Notes: generated from the letters alone by a model not told the origin. 64,000 bases of DNA from Pararoseomonas sp. SCSIO 73927 (GCF_037040815.1 NZ_CP146232.1:3218501-3282500); one strand, 5' to 3'. Counted from the stretch's first letter, positions 23,880 to 33,344 are shown. A program made the numbers and translations.

Positions 23880-25520
23880 TCAGCCGACCTCCCTCGCCCG
23901 GACCGCCTGACGCAACGGCACCTTCTGCAGCTTGCCCGTCGAGGTCTTCGGCACCTCCTGGAAGATTACGCGCTTGGGCGCCTTGAAGCCCGCCAGCCTC
24001 GCGCGGGCATGGGCGATGAGCTCCGCCTCCGTCGCTTCCGCATCGGGCTTCAGCTCCACGAAGGCCCAGGGCACCTCGCCCCACCTCTCGTCCGGCGCCG
24101 CCACCACGGCGGCCACGGCCACGGCGGGGTGCTTGTAGAGCGCGTCCTCCACCTCGATGGAGGAGATGTTCTCGCCGCCGGAGATGATGATGTCCTTCGC
24201 GCGGTCCTTCAGCTGCACGTAGCCGTCCGGGTGCTTCACGCCGAGGTCGCCGGTACGGAACCAGCCGCGCGCGAAAGCCTTCTCCGTCGCGGCCGGATCC
24301 TTCAGGTAGCCCTTCATCACGGTATTGCCGCGCATCACCACCTCGCCCATCGTCGTGGCATCGGCGGGCACGGGGTTGTCCTCCGCGTCCAGCACGTCGA
24401 ACGCCTCGAGCGTGACGTAGCGCACGCCCTGCCGCGCCATCAGCGCCGCCCGCTCCGGCGCGGGCAGCGCGTCGTGCTCGGGGTGCCATTCATTCACCAC
24501 AGACGGGCCGTAGCACTCCGTCAGCCCGTAGATGTGGCGCACCGTCACGCCCGCCGCGTCCGCGGCGGCCAGCACGGCCTCCGGCGGGGAGGCGCCCGCC
24601 GTGCCGAAGACCAGCCCTGTGCCGGCGATGCGGTTGGGGTCGTTCACCAGCGTCTGCAGCACGATGGGGGCGCCGCACATATGCGTTACGCCGTGCGCCC
24701 TGATGAGTTCCCACATCGCCGGCCCGCGCACGGCCCGCAGGCAGACATGCGTGCCGGAGACGGCGGCGATCGCCCAGGGGAAGGACCAGCCGTTGCAGTG
24801 GAACATCGGCAGCGTCCAGAGATAGACGGGCGCGGGTGGGATGCCGCAGGCCAGGATGTCGCCGAGGGAGCCGAGATAGGCGCCACGGTGGTGGTACACC
24901 ACGCCCTTCGGCCGCCCGGTGGTGCCGGAGGTGTAGTTCAGCGCGATCGCGTCCCACTCATCCGCCGGGGGCTGCCAGTCGAAGCTCGGGTCGCCGGAGG
25001 CGAGGAAGCCCTCGTAATCCTCGCCGCCCAGGGTGTGGTCGAAGGGCGCGACGGGGTCCTTCACCTCGACGACGAGGGGCCTCGCGGAGGCCATCTCCAG
25101 CGCGCGGCCGAGGATCGGCACCAACTCGCTGTCCACGATGATGGCGCGCGCCTCCCCGTGGTCCAGGATGTAGGCGATGGTGTCGGCATCCAGCCGCGTG
25201 TTGATCGTGTTGAGCACCGCACCCGACATCGGCACGCCGTTGTGGCACTCGATCATGGCGGGGGTGTTCGGCAGCAGCGCCGCCACCGTGTCGCCGCGCC
25301 CGATGCCGCGCGCGGCGAGGGCGGAGGCGAGGCGCACGCAGCGGTCCCGGTGCTGCCTCCAGCTCTGGCGCAGCTCGCCGTGGATGACGGCCACGCGGTC
25401 CGGGAAGGTCGCCGCCGCGCGCTCCACGAAGAGGAGCGGGGTGAGGGCGCGGTGGTTCGCCTGCGTGCGGGGCAGGGCGTCATAGGCCTGCTTGGCGGAG
25501 AGCGACGGGTTCGTGTCCAT
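23880..25520 (-). CDS. Fatty-acyl-CoA synthetase / AMP-dependent ligase
   Basis: 546 residues from ATG 25520; its ATG overlaps the TGA of the upstream hydratase (TGATG). It activates a carboxylic acid to acyl-CoA through an acyl-adenylate. The AMP-binding motif YTSGTTGRPKGV, the GLTE core (IYGLTECYG), GWFRTGDLG, and the C-terminal catalytic Lys in KTSTGKLQK are all present. The closest general type is the medium- or short-chain acyl-CoA ligase (AlkK/dicarboxylate-like). Coupled to an enoyl-CoA hydratase, it likely serves degradation of an organic acid. Confidence 0.93.
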   Translation of the reverse strand: MDTNPSLSAKQAYDALPRTQANHRALTPLLFVERAAATFPDRVAVIHGELRQSWRQHRDRCVRLASALAARGIGRGDTVAALLPNTPAMIECHNGVPMSGAVLNTINTRLDADTIAYILDHGEARAIIVDSELVPILGRALEMASARPLVVEVKDPVAPFDHTLGGEDYEGFLASGDPSFDWQPPADEWDAIALNYTSGTTGRPKGVVYHHRGAYLGSLGDILACGIPPAPVYLWTLPMFHCNGWSFPWAIAAVSGTHVCLRAVRGPAMWELIRAHGVTHMCGAPIVLQTLVNDPNRIAGTGLVFGTAGASPPEAVLAAADAAGVTVRHIYGLTECYGPSVVNEWHPEHDALPAPERAALMARQGVRYVTLEAFDVLDAEDNPVPADATTMGEVVMRGNTVMKGYLKDPAATEKAFARGWFRTGDLGVKHPDGYVQLKDRAKDIIISGGENISSIEVEDALYKHPAVAVAAVVAAPDERWGEVPWAFVELKPDAEATEAELIAHARARLAGFKAPKRVIFQEVPKTSTGKLQKVPLRQAVRAREVG

Positions 25521-26335
25521 CAGCGGTGCTTCCACTCCGGGGCGCGCTTCGCGAGGAAGGCGCCGATGCCCTCGGCCGCGTCCTCGGCCAGCAGGTTCTC
25601 CACCATCGCGGCGGTCGCGGCCGCGTAGGCCTCCTCCAGCGGCAGTCCGGCCTGGCGGTGGAAGGTCCGCTTGCCCAGCTGCACCGCGAGGGCCGAGCGG
25701 CCGGCGATGCGCGCGGCCAGCGCCGCCGCTTCCCCGTCCAGCGCCGCGCGGGGCACGACGCGGTTCACCAGCCCGATACGCCGCGCCTCCTCCGCCCCGA
25801 TCGGCTCACCCGTCAGCAGCATCTCCATCGCCGCCTTGCGCGGCACGGCGCGGGCGAGAGGGACGGCGGGGGTGGAGCAGAACAGGCCGATCTCCACGCC
25901 CGGCGTGCAGAAGCGCGCCTCCTCGGCGGCGATCACCAGATCGCAGGCGGCGGCGAGCTGGCAGCCGGCGGCGGTGGCCATGCCCTGCACGGCGGCGATC
26001 ACGGGCTGGGGCAGGGCGGGGATGGCCTGCATCACCCGCGCGCAGCGGGCCATGGAATCCGCGAAGAAGGCGTGGCCGCCATCGGCGTCGCCGAAATGCG
26101 CGGTGATCTCCTTCAGGTCGTGCCCGGCGCAGAACACCGGCCCTTCGGCCCGGATCACCACGCAGCGGATCGCGTTGTCCGCCGCAATCCTCTCCAGCTC
26201 CGCGCGCAGCGCGTCCAGCAGGGCGAGGGAGAGGCCGTTCCGCGCCGCCGGCCGGTTCAAGGTGAGGGTCGTCACGGCGTCCCGGTCCTCGCGCAGGAGG
26301 ACGGGGAGGGAAACCCCCGAGCTGCCATCCGGCAT
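25520..26335 (-). CDS. Enoyl-CoA hydratase/isomerase family protein
   Basis: 271 residues from ATG 26335. Crotonase fold: the oxyanion-hole segments GPVFCAGHDLKE and VQGMATAAGCQLAAACD are typical, with PGVEIGLFCSTPAVPL after them and the C-terminal FLAKRAPEWK. It hydrates trans-2-enoyl-CoA in beta-oxidation-type pathways; the sequence around the second catalytic Glu is not diagnostic, so isomerase or other crotonase activity is possible. It is first gene of a two-gene operon with the acyl-CoA synthetase. Confidence 0.92.
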   Translation of the reverse strand: MPDGSSGVSLPVLLREDRDAVTTLTLNRPAARNGLSLALLDALRAELERIAADNAIRCVVIRAEGPVFCAGHDLKEITAHFGDADGGHAFFADSMARCARVMQAIPALPQPVIAAVQGMATAAGCQLAAACDLVIAAEEARFCTPGVEIGLFCSTPAVPLARAVPRKAAMEMLLTGEPIGAEEARRIGLVNRVVPRAALDGEAAALAARIAGRSALAVQLGKRTFHRQAGLPLEEAYAAATAAMVENLLAEDAAEGIGAFLAKRAPEWKHR

Positions 26336-26401
26336 CTTGCCTCCTCCCGCTCCTTGTTCCCGTCAGCTTGGGGTGGGGCGGCCGGGGGGTGCAAGGGGCG
26401 C

Positions 26402-26440
26402 CGGAAAAGGAAAGGGCGCCGGGATCCCTCCCGACGCCCC
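26402..26440 (-). terminator. Rho-independent terminator after the MHS symporter
   Basis: On the minus strand an 11-bp stem (26429-26439 with 26414-26424, one G-T pair) is followed by TTTCCTTTTCC. It lies about 20 bp past the symporter stop and so separates it from the hydratase gene downstream. Confidence 0.8.
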
Positions 26441-26459
26441 CAAGGTGACGCGAGGGCGA

Positions 26460-28160
26460 TCAGGCCCGCGCGTTGGTCCCGGATTCCTCGGCCTCGAAGA
26501 TGTCGCGGTCCTTGGTCTCGGGGATGAAGATGGCACCGATGACGACGGTCGCGAGCGCGATGACGATCGGGTACCAGAGGCCGTAGTAGATGTCGCCGGT
26601 CTGCGCGACCATGGCGAGCGAGGTGGCCGGCAGCAGCCCGCCGAACCAGCCGTTGCCGATGTGGTAGGGCAGCGACATGGAGGTGTAGCGGATGCGCGTG
26701 GGGAAGAGCTCCACCAGCGCCGCCGCAATCGGGCCGTACACCATGGTGACGTAGATCACGAGCAGGGTGAGGACGCCGATGATGACGGCCGTCTGCTCGC
26801 GGAAGATGTCGAAGGGACCGGCCATCTTGACAACGCTGGGGTTGGACGCCGCCGGGTAGCCCGCCGCCGTCAGCCCCGCCGAGAGCTGCTGCGCGAAGGT
26901 GGGATCGGCGGCGCGGATCGGCGCGCCGTTGTTGATGCGCACCGCCGTCTCGCCCGCCGCCGTGCCCGGCACCACCGAGTACTGCACCGAGGCGCGGGAG
27001 AGCGCGGCCTTGGCGATGTCGCAGGGCTGGGTGAAGCGCGCCGTGCCGACCGGGTTGAACTGGAAGGAGCAGGCCGAGGGATCGGTCAGCACCTGCACGG
27101 GGATGGTCTGCTGCGCCTGGTGCAGCGCCGGGTTGGCCTCCGCCGTCAGCAGCTTGAACAGCGGGAAGTAGGTCAGCGCGGCGAGCAGGCAGCCGCCGAG
27201 GATGATCGGCTTGCGGCCGATCTTGTCGGACAGCCAGCCGAACAGGACGAAGCCGCCCGAGCCCAGCAGCAGCGCCCAGGCGATGAGAAGGTTCGTCGTC
27301 GGGCCGTCCACCTTCAGGATCGAGCCGAGGAAGAACAGCGCGTAGAACTGCCCGGTGTACCAGACCACCGCCTGGCCCATGGTGAGGCCGAGCAGCGCCA
27401 GCAGCGCCCACTTCGCGTTCTTCCACTGGCCGAAGGCCTCGGAGAGCGGCGCCTTGGAGCCGGTACCCTCCTCCTTCATCTTCTTGAAGGCCGGGCTCTC
27501 GTGCAGCGTGGAGCGGATCCAGACGGAGATGCCGAGCAGCACGATGGAGAGCAGGAAGGGGACGCGCCAGCCCCAGGCCGCGAACTCCGCCTCGCCGGTC
27601 CAGGTGCGGACGCCGAGGATCACCAGCAGTGACAGGAACAGGCCCGCTGTGGCCGTGATCTGGATGAAGGAGGTGTAGAAGCCGCGGCGACCGTTGGGCG
27701 CGTGCTCGGCCACGTAGGTGGCGGCGCCGCCGTACTCGCCGCCCAGCGCCAGGCCCTGGAGGCAGCGCAGCACGATGAGGAGGATCGGCGCGAGAATGCC
27801 GATGGTGTCCGACCCGGGCAGCAGGCCCACGACGAAGGTGGACGCGCCCATGATGACGATCGTGACGAGGAAGGTGTACTTGCGCCCCACCAGGTCGCCG
27901 ATGCGGCCGAAGACGATGGCGCCGAAGGGGCGGACGAGGAAGCCGGCCGCGAAGGTCAGCAGCGCGAAGATGTTGCGCGTGCCCTCCGGGTACTGGCTGA
28001 AGAAGTGCGTGCCGATCAGCCCGGCGAGGCTGCCGTAGAGGTAGAAGTCGTACCACTCGAAGACCGTGCCGAGCGAGGAGCCGAGGATGACCTTCCTCTC
28101 CTCCCGGGTCATCGGGCGGTTCCGGTCGGCCGCCACGGATGTTGAGTAAGCGGTGCTCAT
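26460..28160 (-). CDS. MHS-family (metabolite:H+ symporter) MFS transporter
   Basis: 566 residues from ATG 28160. MFS signatures include GTVFEWYDFYLYG at TM1, RPFGAIVFGRIGDLVGRKYTF between TM2 and TM3, RCLQGLALGGEYGGAATYVAEHAP at TM4-5, and a second GWLSDKIGRKP loop, all typical of the ShiA/ProP/KgtP branch. A hydrophilic insert of about 115 residues with two Cys (SACSF, QPCDI) lies between TM8 and TM9, giving a longer protein than the usual 430-450. The substrate is not deducible. The gene ends at a clear terminator. Confidence 0.92.
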   Translation of the reverse strand: MSTAYSTSVAADRNRPMTREERKVILGSSLGTVFEWYDFYLYGSLAGLIGTHFFSQYPEGTRNIFALLTFAAGFLVRPFGAIVFGRIGDLVGRKYTFLVTIVIMGASTFVVGLLPGSDTIGILAPILLIVLRCLQGLALGGEYGGAATYVAEHAPNGRRGFYTSFIQITATAGLFLSLLVILGVRTWTGEAEFAAWGWRVPFLLSIVLLGISVWIRSTLHESPAFKKMKEEGTGSKAPLSEAFGQWKNAKWALLALLGLTMGQAVVWYTGQFYALFFLGSILKVDGPTTNLLIAWALLLGSGGFVLFGWLSDKIGRKPIILGGCLLAALTYFPLFKLLTAEANPALHQAQQTIPVQVLTDPSACSFQFNPVGTARFTQPCDIAKAALSRASVQYSVVPGTAAGETAVRINNGAPIRAADPTFAQQLSAGLTAAGYPAASNPSVVKMAGPFDIFREQTAVIIGVLTLLVIYVTMVYGPIAAALVELFPTRIRYTSMSLPYHIGNGWFGGLLPATSLAMVAQTGDIYYGLWYPIVIALATVVIGAIFIPETKDRDIFEAEESGTNARA

Positions 28161-28365
28161 GTCTGGACTTGGTCCTGAATCCCCCCGGGGCGCGACGCTG
28201 CCCGGACCTCGGTTGCCTCGCTCGGCCGGTTCCGGCCGCACGGGGATAGGCCGTCGCGCAGACCCATCGACGGAAGCGTAAAACGATGCCGGGGCGTATC
28301 GCCAGAGCGAAAGATCACGGAACCGACATCAGCGCCGAAGATTTTACGGGGCGCACGCCGCGCGC

Positions 28366-29016
28366 TCAGGAGATCCGTGCCGAGATCCGGCCCGCAGCCC
28401 CGAAATCCACCGTCACCACGCCGTCCTCTGCCGAGAGCGGATCGGAGAGTCCTGCCGCGATGAGCAGCGCGCCGGCGGGCAGCCCGCCCAGGCGCCGCGC
28501 CTCCGCCGCCACGGGGGCGAGGATGTCGCGCGCTGGCAGCGGCTTCCCGTGCAGGGTGAACTCTCCGGGCGGGATATCCACCGGCGGCCCGGCGATGACG
28601 AAGCCGAGGCCGTTCAGATCCGCCACCCGCGCGCCGCGCGCTTCCGGCGGATGGGTGAAGCGGTGGTCCGCGATGTCGATCGCGGCGTGCAGCGCCGCCA
28701 GCCGCGGCCGCTCGTCCTCGTCGGGCCGCAGGGACTCGGCCAGCACGCCGACGAGCGCGGCGGTGGCCACGGGATGCCGCAGCGGCGCGGCCGTGGCGCC
28801 GTCGGGCAGCAGCCGCGCCTCGATCATCGGCCCGACAGCGCCGTGCAGCAGCCGCAGCCCGCAGGGCGCGATGCCCAGCTCGTCCAGCACGGCGAGGGCC
28901 ACCCGCTCGCCCTCCGCGCGGCCGCGCGGCGCCATCTCGGGCGGCAGGGCGGCGAGGGGGCGGCCGGTGGAGAGCGCCTCGGCGATCCAGGAGGCGGCGC
29001 GGGCGGCCCGGGTCAC
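28366..29016 (-). CDS. 2-keto-4-pentenoate hydratase-like (FAH superfamily) protein
   Basis: 216 residues from GTG 29016, which overlaps the TGA of the TRAP large permease (GTGA). The sequence resembles the MhpD/hydratase branch: VAALVGVLAES-type helix, IDIADHRF, VADLNGLGFVIAGPP, LHGKPLPARDIL, and the C-terminal VDFGAAGRIS. It is shorter than MhpD (about 260) and lacks the N-terminal cap. The likely role is metabolism of the keto acid or aromatic-derived acid brought in by the TRAP transporter, inferred from operon position. Confidence 0.75.
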   Translation of the reverse strand: MTRAARAASWIAEALSTGRPLAALPPEMAPRGRAEGERVALAVLDELGIAPCGLRLLHGAVGPMIEARLLPDGATAAPLRHPVATAALVGVLAESLRPDEDERPRLAALHAAIDIADHRFTHPPEARGARVADLNGLGFVIAGPPVDIPPGEFTLHGKPLPARDILAPVAAEARRLGGLPAGALLIAAGLSDPLSAEDGVVTVDFGAAGRISARIS

Positions 29017-30413
29017 TCGCGCAGCGTCTCCTCTTCGGTGAAGCCGCCGCTCGGCGGCGCCTCCATGGAGGTGGCGGGATCGGCCGGCGCGTCGCCGCCG
29101 TAGAGGGTCTCCGGCAGCCAGGTCACGAGCTCCGGCACCAGGTACATCAGCACCATGGTCGCGACGACGATGTAGATGAAGGGCATGACGCCCGCGAAGA
29201 TGTCCTCCAGCCGCACGTGCTTCGGCGCCACGCCCTTGAGGTAGAAGGTCGCCATCGCGACGGGCGGGGAGAGGAAGGAGGTCTGGAGGTTGAGGGCGAT
29301 CATCACCCCGAAGAAGAGGGGCGAGATGCCGAAATCGTCCAGCAGCGGGAGGAAGATCGGCACGAAGATGACGATGATCTCCGTCCATTCCAGCGGCCAG
29401 CCTAGGACGAAGATGATGGCCTGCGCCAGGATCATGAAGGTGAAGGAGTTCAGCGGCAGCGACTTGACGAACTCCTCCACCACCGACTGCCCGCCGAGGT
29501 AGCCGAAGACGGAGGAGAAGACGTAGGAGCCGACGAAGAGCCAGCACACCATGGCGGAGGTGCGGGCCGTCAGGAACACGCTTTCCCGCAGCTTCGCCCA
29601 GGTGAAGGCGCGATAGATGATGGCCAGCACGATGGAGCCGAGGCTGCCCATGGCCGCCGCCTCGCTCGGCGTGGCCAGCCCCATGAGGATGGCGCCGAGC
29701 ACGGAGGCGATCAGCAGGGCGAGCGGCACGAAGGAGCTGACGAGCGCCCAGAGGACCTTGCCGAAGGGCACGTTCCGCTGCTCCGGCGGCAGGGGCGGCG
29801 CGACCTGTGGCCGCAGCATCGCGAGGATGATGATGTAGAGCATGTAGCACACCGCCAGCGTCACGCCGGGGATGAAGGCCGCGGCGTAGAGCTGCACGAC
29901 GGAGACGCCCGCCGTGGCGCCGTAGAGGATCAGCATGATGGAGGGCGGGATGAGGATGCCCAGGCACCCGCCGGCGCAGGTGACGCCCGCCGCCAGCCGC
30001 ACGTCGTAGCCGGCCTTCAGCATGGCGGGGAAGGCGAGCAGCCCCATCAGCGTCACCACCGCGCCGACGATGCCCGTGGCGGTGGCGAAGAGCGCGCAGG
30101 TTGCCATGGTCGCCACCGCGAGGCTGCCGGGGATGTTGCCGGAGGCCATCTGCAGGGATCGGAACAGACGGTCGAGGATGTTCGCCCGCTCGATCACGTA
30201 GCCCATGAAGACGAAGAGCGGGACGGAAATGAGCACGTCGTTCGCCATCACGGCGTAAGTGCGCTGCACCAACAAATCGAAGATCCGCTCCCCCATGCCG
30301 AGGTAGCCGAAGAACAGGCCCATCGCCATCAGGGTGAAGGCGATGGGGAAGCCCAGCAGAATGAAGAACAGGAACAGCCCGAGCATGGTCAGGCCGAGGG
30401 CGGGATCGCTCAT
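29013..30413 (-). CDS. dctM: TRAP transporter large permease (DctM)
   Basis: 466 residues from ATG 30413. It has about twelve transmembrane segments, with GFPIAFTLMAMGLFFGYLG at the N-terminus and the DctM signature ITCAGGCLGILIPPS-type motif (GVTCAGGCLGILIPPSIMLILYG region). The large subunit is the Na+-coupled transport channel. A hydrophilic tail follows TM12. It is third in the dctP-dctQ-dctM-hydratase operon. Confidence 0.94.
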   Translation of the reverse strand: MSDPALGLTMLGLFLFFILLGFPIAFTLMAMGLFFGYLGMGERIFDLLVQRTYAVMANDVLISVPLFVFMGYVIERANILDRLFRSLQMASGNIPGSLAVATMATCALFATATGIVGAVVTLMGLLAFPAMLKAGYDVRLAAGVTCAGGCLGILIPPSIMLILYGATAGVSVVQLYAAAFIPGVTLAVCYMLYIIILAMLRPQVAPPLPPEQRNVPFGKVLWALVSSFVPLALLIASVLGAILMGLATPSEAAAMGSLGSIVLAIIYRAFTWAKLRESVFLTARTSAMVCWLFVGSYVFSSVFGYLGGQSVVEEFVKSLPLNSFTFMILAQAIIFVLGWPLEWTEIIVIFVPIFLPLLDDFGISPLFFGVMIALNLQTSFLSPPVAMATFYLKGVAPKHVRLEDIFAGVMPFIYIVVATMVLMYLVPELVTWLPETLYGGDAPADPATSMEAPPSGGFTEEETLRE

Positions 30414-30441
30414 CGGGGCGCAGGGTCTCGTCCGGGTGTTG

Positions 30442-31110
30442 TCAACGGCCGTCCTGCCCGTCGCCCGCGCGCTCGCGCCGCACGGCCTCGGCAGGGGGGG
30501 TGATCTCCGCACCGCGCGCCAGCTCCGCGGCCAGCGCCTCCGCCCCGCGCGCCTCGGCCTGGGCGAGGATGAGCTGATCCATCTCCTCCACGTCCGAGAG
30601 GCGCGGTGGCCAGGCGCCTTCCCGGATGCAGCGCAGGCAGCGCACCACCTCCACCAGCCCCTGCAGCAGCAGCAGGAATCCCACCAGCGGGATGAGGAAC
30701 TTGAAGGGCCAGATCACCGGCCCGGTGGGGGAGAACATGGAGCGCTCGTTCTGGCGCCAGCTCTCCTCGAAGAAGTGCCAGCCGGAGATCATGAAGGCGA
30801 GGATCGCGGGGAAGAAGAACAGGATGTAGAGCACGAGGTCGAGCGTGGCCTGCCGGCGCGGCGGCATCATCCGGTACAGGAAGTCCCCGCGCACATGCCC
30901 GTTGCGCGAGAGCGCGTAGGCGCCCGCCATCATGAACAGCGCGCCGTAGAGCATGTAGGTGGCGTCGTAGGCCCAGGTGGTCGGCGCGCGGAAGGCGTAG
31001 CGCGCCACCACCTCGTAGGTGACGACGAAGGTGAGGCCGACGATGCACCAGGCGAAGGTCTGCCCGACAAAGGTCGAGAGCCTGTCGATCCCGAGGAGGA
31101 CCCGCTGCAT
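30442..31110 (-). CDS. dctQ: TRAP transporter small permease (DctQ)
   Basis: 222 residues from ATG 31110. Four hydrophobic segments in the first 170 residues, the YEVVARYAFRAPTTWAYD motif typical of DctQ, and HVRGDFLYRMMPPR after TM2 identify it. A charged C-terminal tail of about 50 residues is longer than usual. It bridges the binding protein and DctM. It starts 18 bp after dctP. Confidence 0.93.
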   Translation of the reverse strand: MQRVLLGIDRLSTFVGQTFAWCIVGLTFVVTYEVVARYAFRAPTTWAYDATYMLYGALFMMAGAYALSRNGHVRGDFLYRMMPPRRQATLDLVLYILFFFPAILAFMISGWHFFEESWRQNERSMFSPTGPVIWPFKFLIPLVGFLLLLQGLVEVVRCLRCIREGAWPPRLSDVEEMDQLILAQAEARGAEALAAELARGAEITPPAEAVRRERAGDGQDGR

Positions 31111-31128
31111 GGCGCCGTCCCGTGCCCC

Positions 31129-32265
31129 CTAGCGCGCCGCGAAGAAGTGGTTGTAGGCGGCCACCTGGCTCGCCTCGTAGCGCAGGAAGAAGTTGCCCAC
31201 GCGACGGCACCACTCCCGCTGGCTGTCGCAGACCTTCTTGAAGAAGGGGCCGTTGTTCGGGTTGGAGTTGTCGCCTTCCAGCCGCTCGATCACCTTGTTC
31301 CAGGCGGCCAGCTGCGCCTCCAGGATCGGGCGGGGCAGGGGGCGGGCCTGCACGCCCTGGCGCTGCGTCATTTCCAGCAGGTCCTTGGAGTAGCGGTCCT
31401 GCAGCTTCCAGGACATGTCCGCGCTCGCGGCCTCCGCGCCGTGGCGGATGATCGCCTGGATCTCCGCTGGCAGGCTCTCGTACTTGCTCTTGTTGAACAG
31501 CATCTCGAAGCTCTCCACCCGCTGGTGGTAGCTCTGGATCATGTAGGCCTTGGCCACGTCGGGGAAGCCGAGCACGCGGTCGGAGGAGGGGTTGTTGAAC
31601 TCCGCCCCGTCGATCACCCCGCGCTCCAGCGCCGGCACGATCTCGCCGCCGGGCAGGGAGACGACGGCGGCGCCCATCTCCGCCATCAGCTCCGCCGCCA
31701 GGCCCACGGTGCGGTACTTCAGCCCGCGGATCTGCTCCGCCCGCTCGATCGGCTGCTTGAACCAGCCGAAGGGCTGGGTGGGCATGGGGCCGGAGAGGAA
31801 GCCGACGACGTTGACCTTCAGGACGTCTTGCAGCAGCTCGCGGTACAGTGCCTCGCCGCCGCCGTGGTAGAACCAGCCGAGCATCTGGTTGGCGTCGCCG
31901 AACCAGGGCGGGGCGGTGCCGAAGAGGCTGAAGGCCTTGTTCTTGCCGTACCAGTAGGCGACCACCCCGTGCCCGCCATCCAGCGTGCCGGCGTGGACTG
32001 CGTCCAGAACCTGGAAGGCGCCGACGACGGCGCCGGCCGCCAGCAACTCCACCCGCAGCCGCCCGCCGGCCATGCGGTTCACCCGCTCCACGTAGTCCTG
32101 GGCGAATTCGTGGAAGATGTCGCGCTGCGGCCAGGTGGACTGGAACCGGAGCGTCACCGTCTGCGCGCGGCTGACGCTTGGCGCGGCGAGGACGGCGGCA
32201 CCGGTTGCGCCCACGGCGGCCGCCCGCAACAGGCCGCGGCGGCCCGCCCCATTCTTCTCGGACAT
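31129..32265 (-). CDS. dctP: TRAP transporter substrate-binding protein (DctP)
   Basis: 378 residues from ATG 32265, with GAGGGAAG six bases upstream. A Tat-like signal (GRRGLLRAAAVGATGAAVLAAPSVSRAQ) is cleaved near residue 35. The DctP7-type features FQSTWPQRDIFHEFAQDYVERVN, LKYRTVGLAAELM with the conserved Arg that binds carboxylate, and GVIDGAEFNNPSSD are visible. It resembles the TakP/TtHB-like group that binds alpha-keto acids or lactate as dimers, which fits the keto-acid hydratase in the same operon. Confidence 0.93.
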   Translation of the reverse strand: MSEKNGAGRRGLLRAAAVGATGAAVLAAPSVSRAQTVTLRFQSTWPQRDIFHEFAQDYVERVNRMAGGRLRVELLAAGAVVGAFQVLDAVHAGTLDGGHGVVAYWYGKNKAFSLFGTAPPWFGDANQMLGWFYHGGGEALYRELLQDVLKVNVVGFLSGPMPTQPFGWFKQPIERAEQIRGLKYRTVGLAAELMAEMGAAVVSLPGGEIVPALERGVIDGAEFNNPSSDRVLGFPDVAKAYMIQSYHQRVESFEMLFNKSKYESLPAEIQAIIRHGAEAASADMSWKLQDRYSKDLLEMTQRQGVQARPLPRPILEAQLAAWNKVIERLEGDNSNPNNGPFFKKVCDSQREWCRRVGNFFLRYEASQVAAYNHFFAAR

Positions 32266-32388
32266 GAAGCTTCCCTCGTGGCGCGCCATCTGGCGGGCGC
32301 GCTCACGGGAAAGCCTGCCTCGATTCTAACGAGGTCGCAACTTAATCTTCACCTGTCCCGATTTCGCGACGCCTCCCTTATCGGCGCC

Positions 32389-32417
32389 TCACTTGTCGAC
32401 GCCCTACTTGTCGACGA
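32389..32417. repeat. Short direct duplication at the 3' end of the ferredoxin-NADP reductase gene
   Basis: ACTTGTCGACG occurs at 32391-32401 and 32406-32416, 15 bp apart. The inner copy encodes the C-terminal VDK and stop; the outer copy lies just beyond the stop. It looks like slippage at the gene end. Confidence 0.7.
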
Positions 32418-33228
32418 AGGCGCGCTCCACCACGAAATGTGCGGGCTCGTGCGCGCTGCCTTCCTTCATGCCCAGCGCTTCCAGCCGCGCCTTGGTGTCG
32501 GCCAGCATCTCCGGCGAGCCGCAGAGCATGACGCGGTCATTCTCCGGAGAGAGGGGCGGCAGGCCGAGGTCGGCGTAGATGCGGCCGCTGTCCATCAGCT
32601 CCGTGATCCGCCCGCGCGTCGGGAAGTCCTGCCGCGTCACGCTGGGGTAGTAGACCAGCTTCTCCCGGACCATCTCGCCCAGGAACTCGTGCTGCATCAG
32701 CTCCCCCGTGATGTACTCGCGGTAGGCCAGCTCCTCCACGTCGCGCACGGTGTGCGTGACGATCACCTTCTCGAAGCGGTCATAGGCCTCGGGCTCGCGG
32801 ATCAGGGACATGAAGGGCGCGAGGCCCGTGCCGGTGGAGAGGAACCAGAGGTTCTTCCCGGGCAGCAGGTTGTCCAGCAGCAGCGTGCCCACGGGCTTGC
32901 GGTTGACCAGCACCGTGTCGCCCACCCGGATGTTCTGCAGGCGCGAGGTGAGGGGGCCGTCCTGCACCTTGATGGAGAGGAACTCCAGCGTCTCCTCCCA
33001 GGGCGGGGAGGCGACGGAATAGGCCCGCAGCAGCGGCTTGCCGTCCACCACCAGCCCGATCATGGCGAACTGCCCGGCGAGGAAGCGGAAGCCCGGCTCC
33101 CGCGTGCAGCGGAAGGAGAAGAGGCGGTCGGTCCAGTGGCGGACCTCCAGCACCTCGGCCTCGTGGAAGGCGGACATGGCGGGCCGCTTGGGGTCGGGGC
33201 CGGTCTTGGAGGGGGAGGCATCGTTCAT
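32404..33228 (-). CDS. fpr: Ferredoxin--NADP+ reductase
   Basis: 274 residues from ATG 33228. FAD-binding RAYSVASPPWEE, NADP-binding GTGLAPFMSLIREPE, CGSPEML, and the C-terminal FVVERAFVDK define the bacterial subclass I FNR (Rhodobacter/Azotobacter type), in which the C-terminal extension lies over the flavin. It exchanges electrons between NADPH and ferredoxin or flavodoxin in the cytosol and takes part in oxidative stress response. It is monocistronic. Confidence 0.95.
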   Translation of the reverse strand: MNDASPSKTGPDPKRPAMSAFHEAEVLEVRHWTDRLFSFRCTREPGFRFLAGQFAMIGLVVDGKPLLRAYSVASPPWEETLEFLSIKVQDGPLTSRLQNIRVGDTVLVNRKPVGTLLLDNLLPGKNLWFLSTGTGLAPFMSLIREPEAYDRFEKVIVTHTVRDVEELAYREYITGELMQHEFLGEMVREKLVYYPSVTRQDFPTRGRITELMDSGRIYADLGLPPLSPENDRVMLCGSPEMLADTKARLEALGMKEGSAHEPAHFVVERAFVDK

Positions 33229-33344
33229 GGCCGGACGGGTATGGGATGGCCCCGCCGCTTTCGCAATGCGGCAGGTTCGGAACGCCGGGTCCGGAACGGG
33301 CGGGGCGGGTTGAGGGCCGGGGCGGCCGGGCGCAGCATCCCGCC

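Noticed and set aside
23299..25520. Complete RiPP biosynthetic cluster around the Nif11-like gene
   Set aside because: Neighbours are a ROK-like kinase and fatty-acid activation genes; no modifying enzyme, protease or exporter is present.
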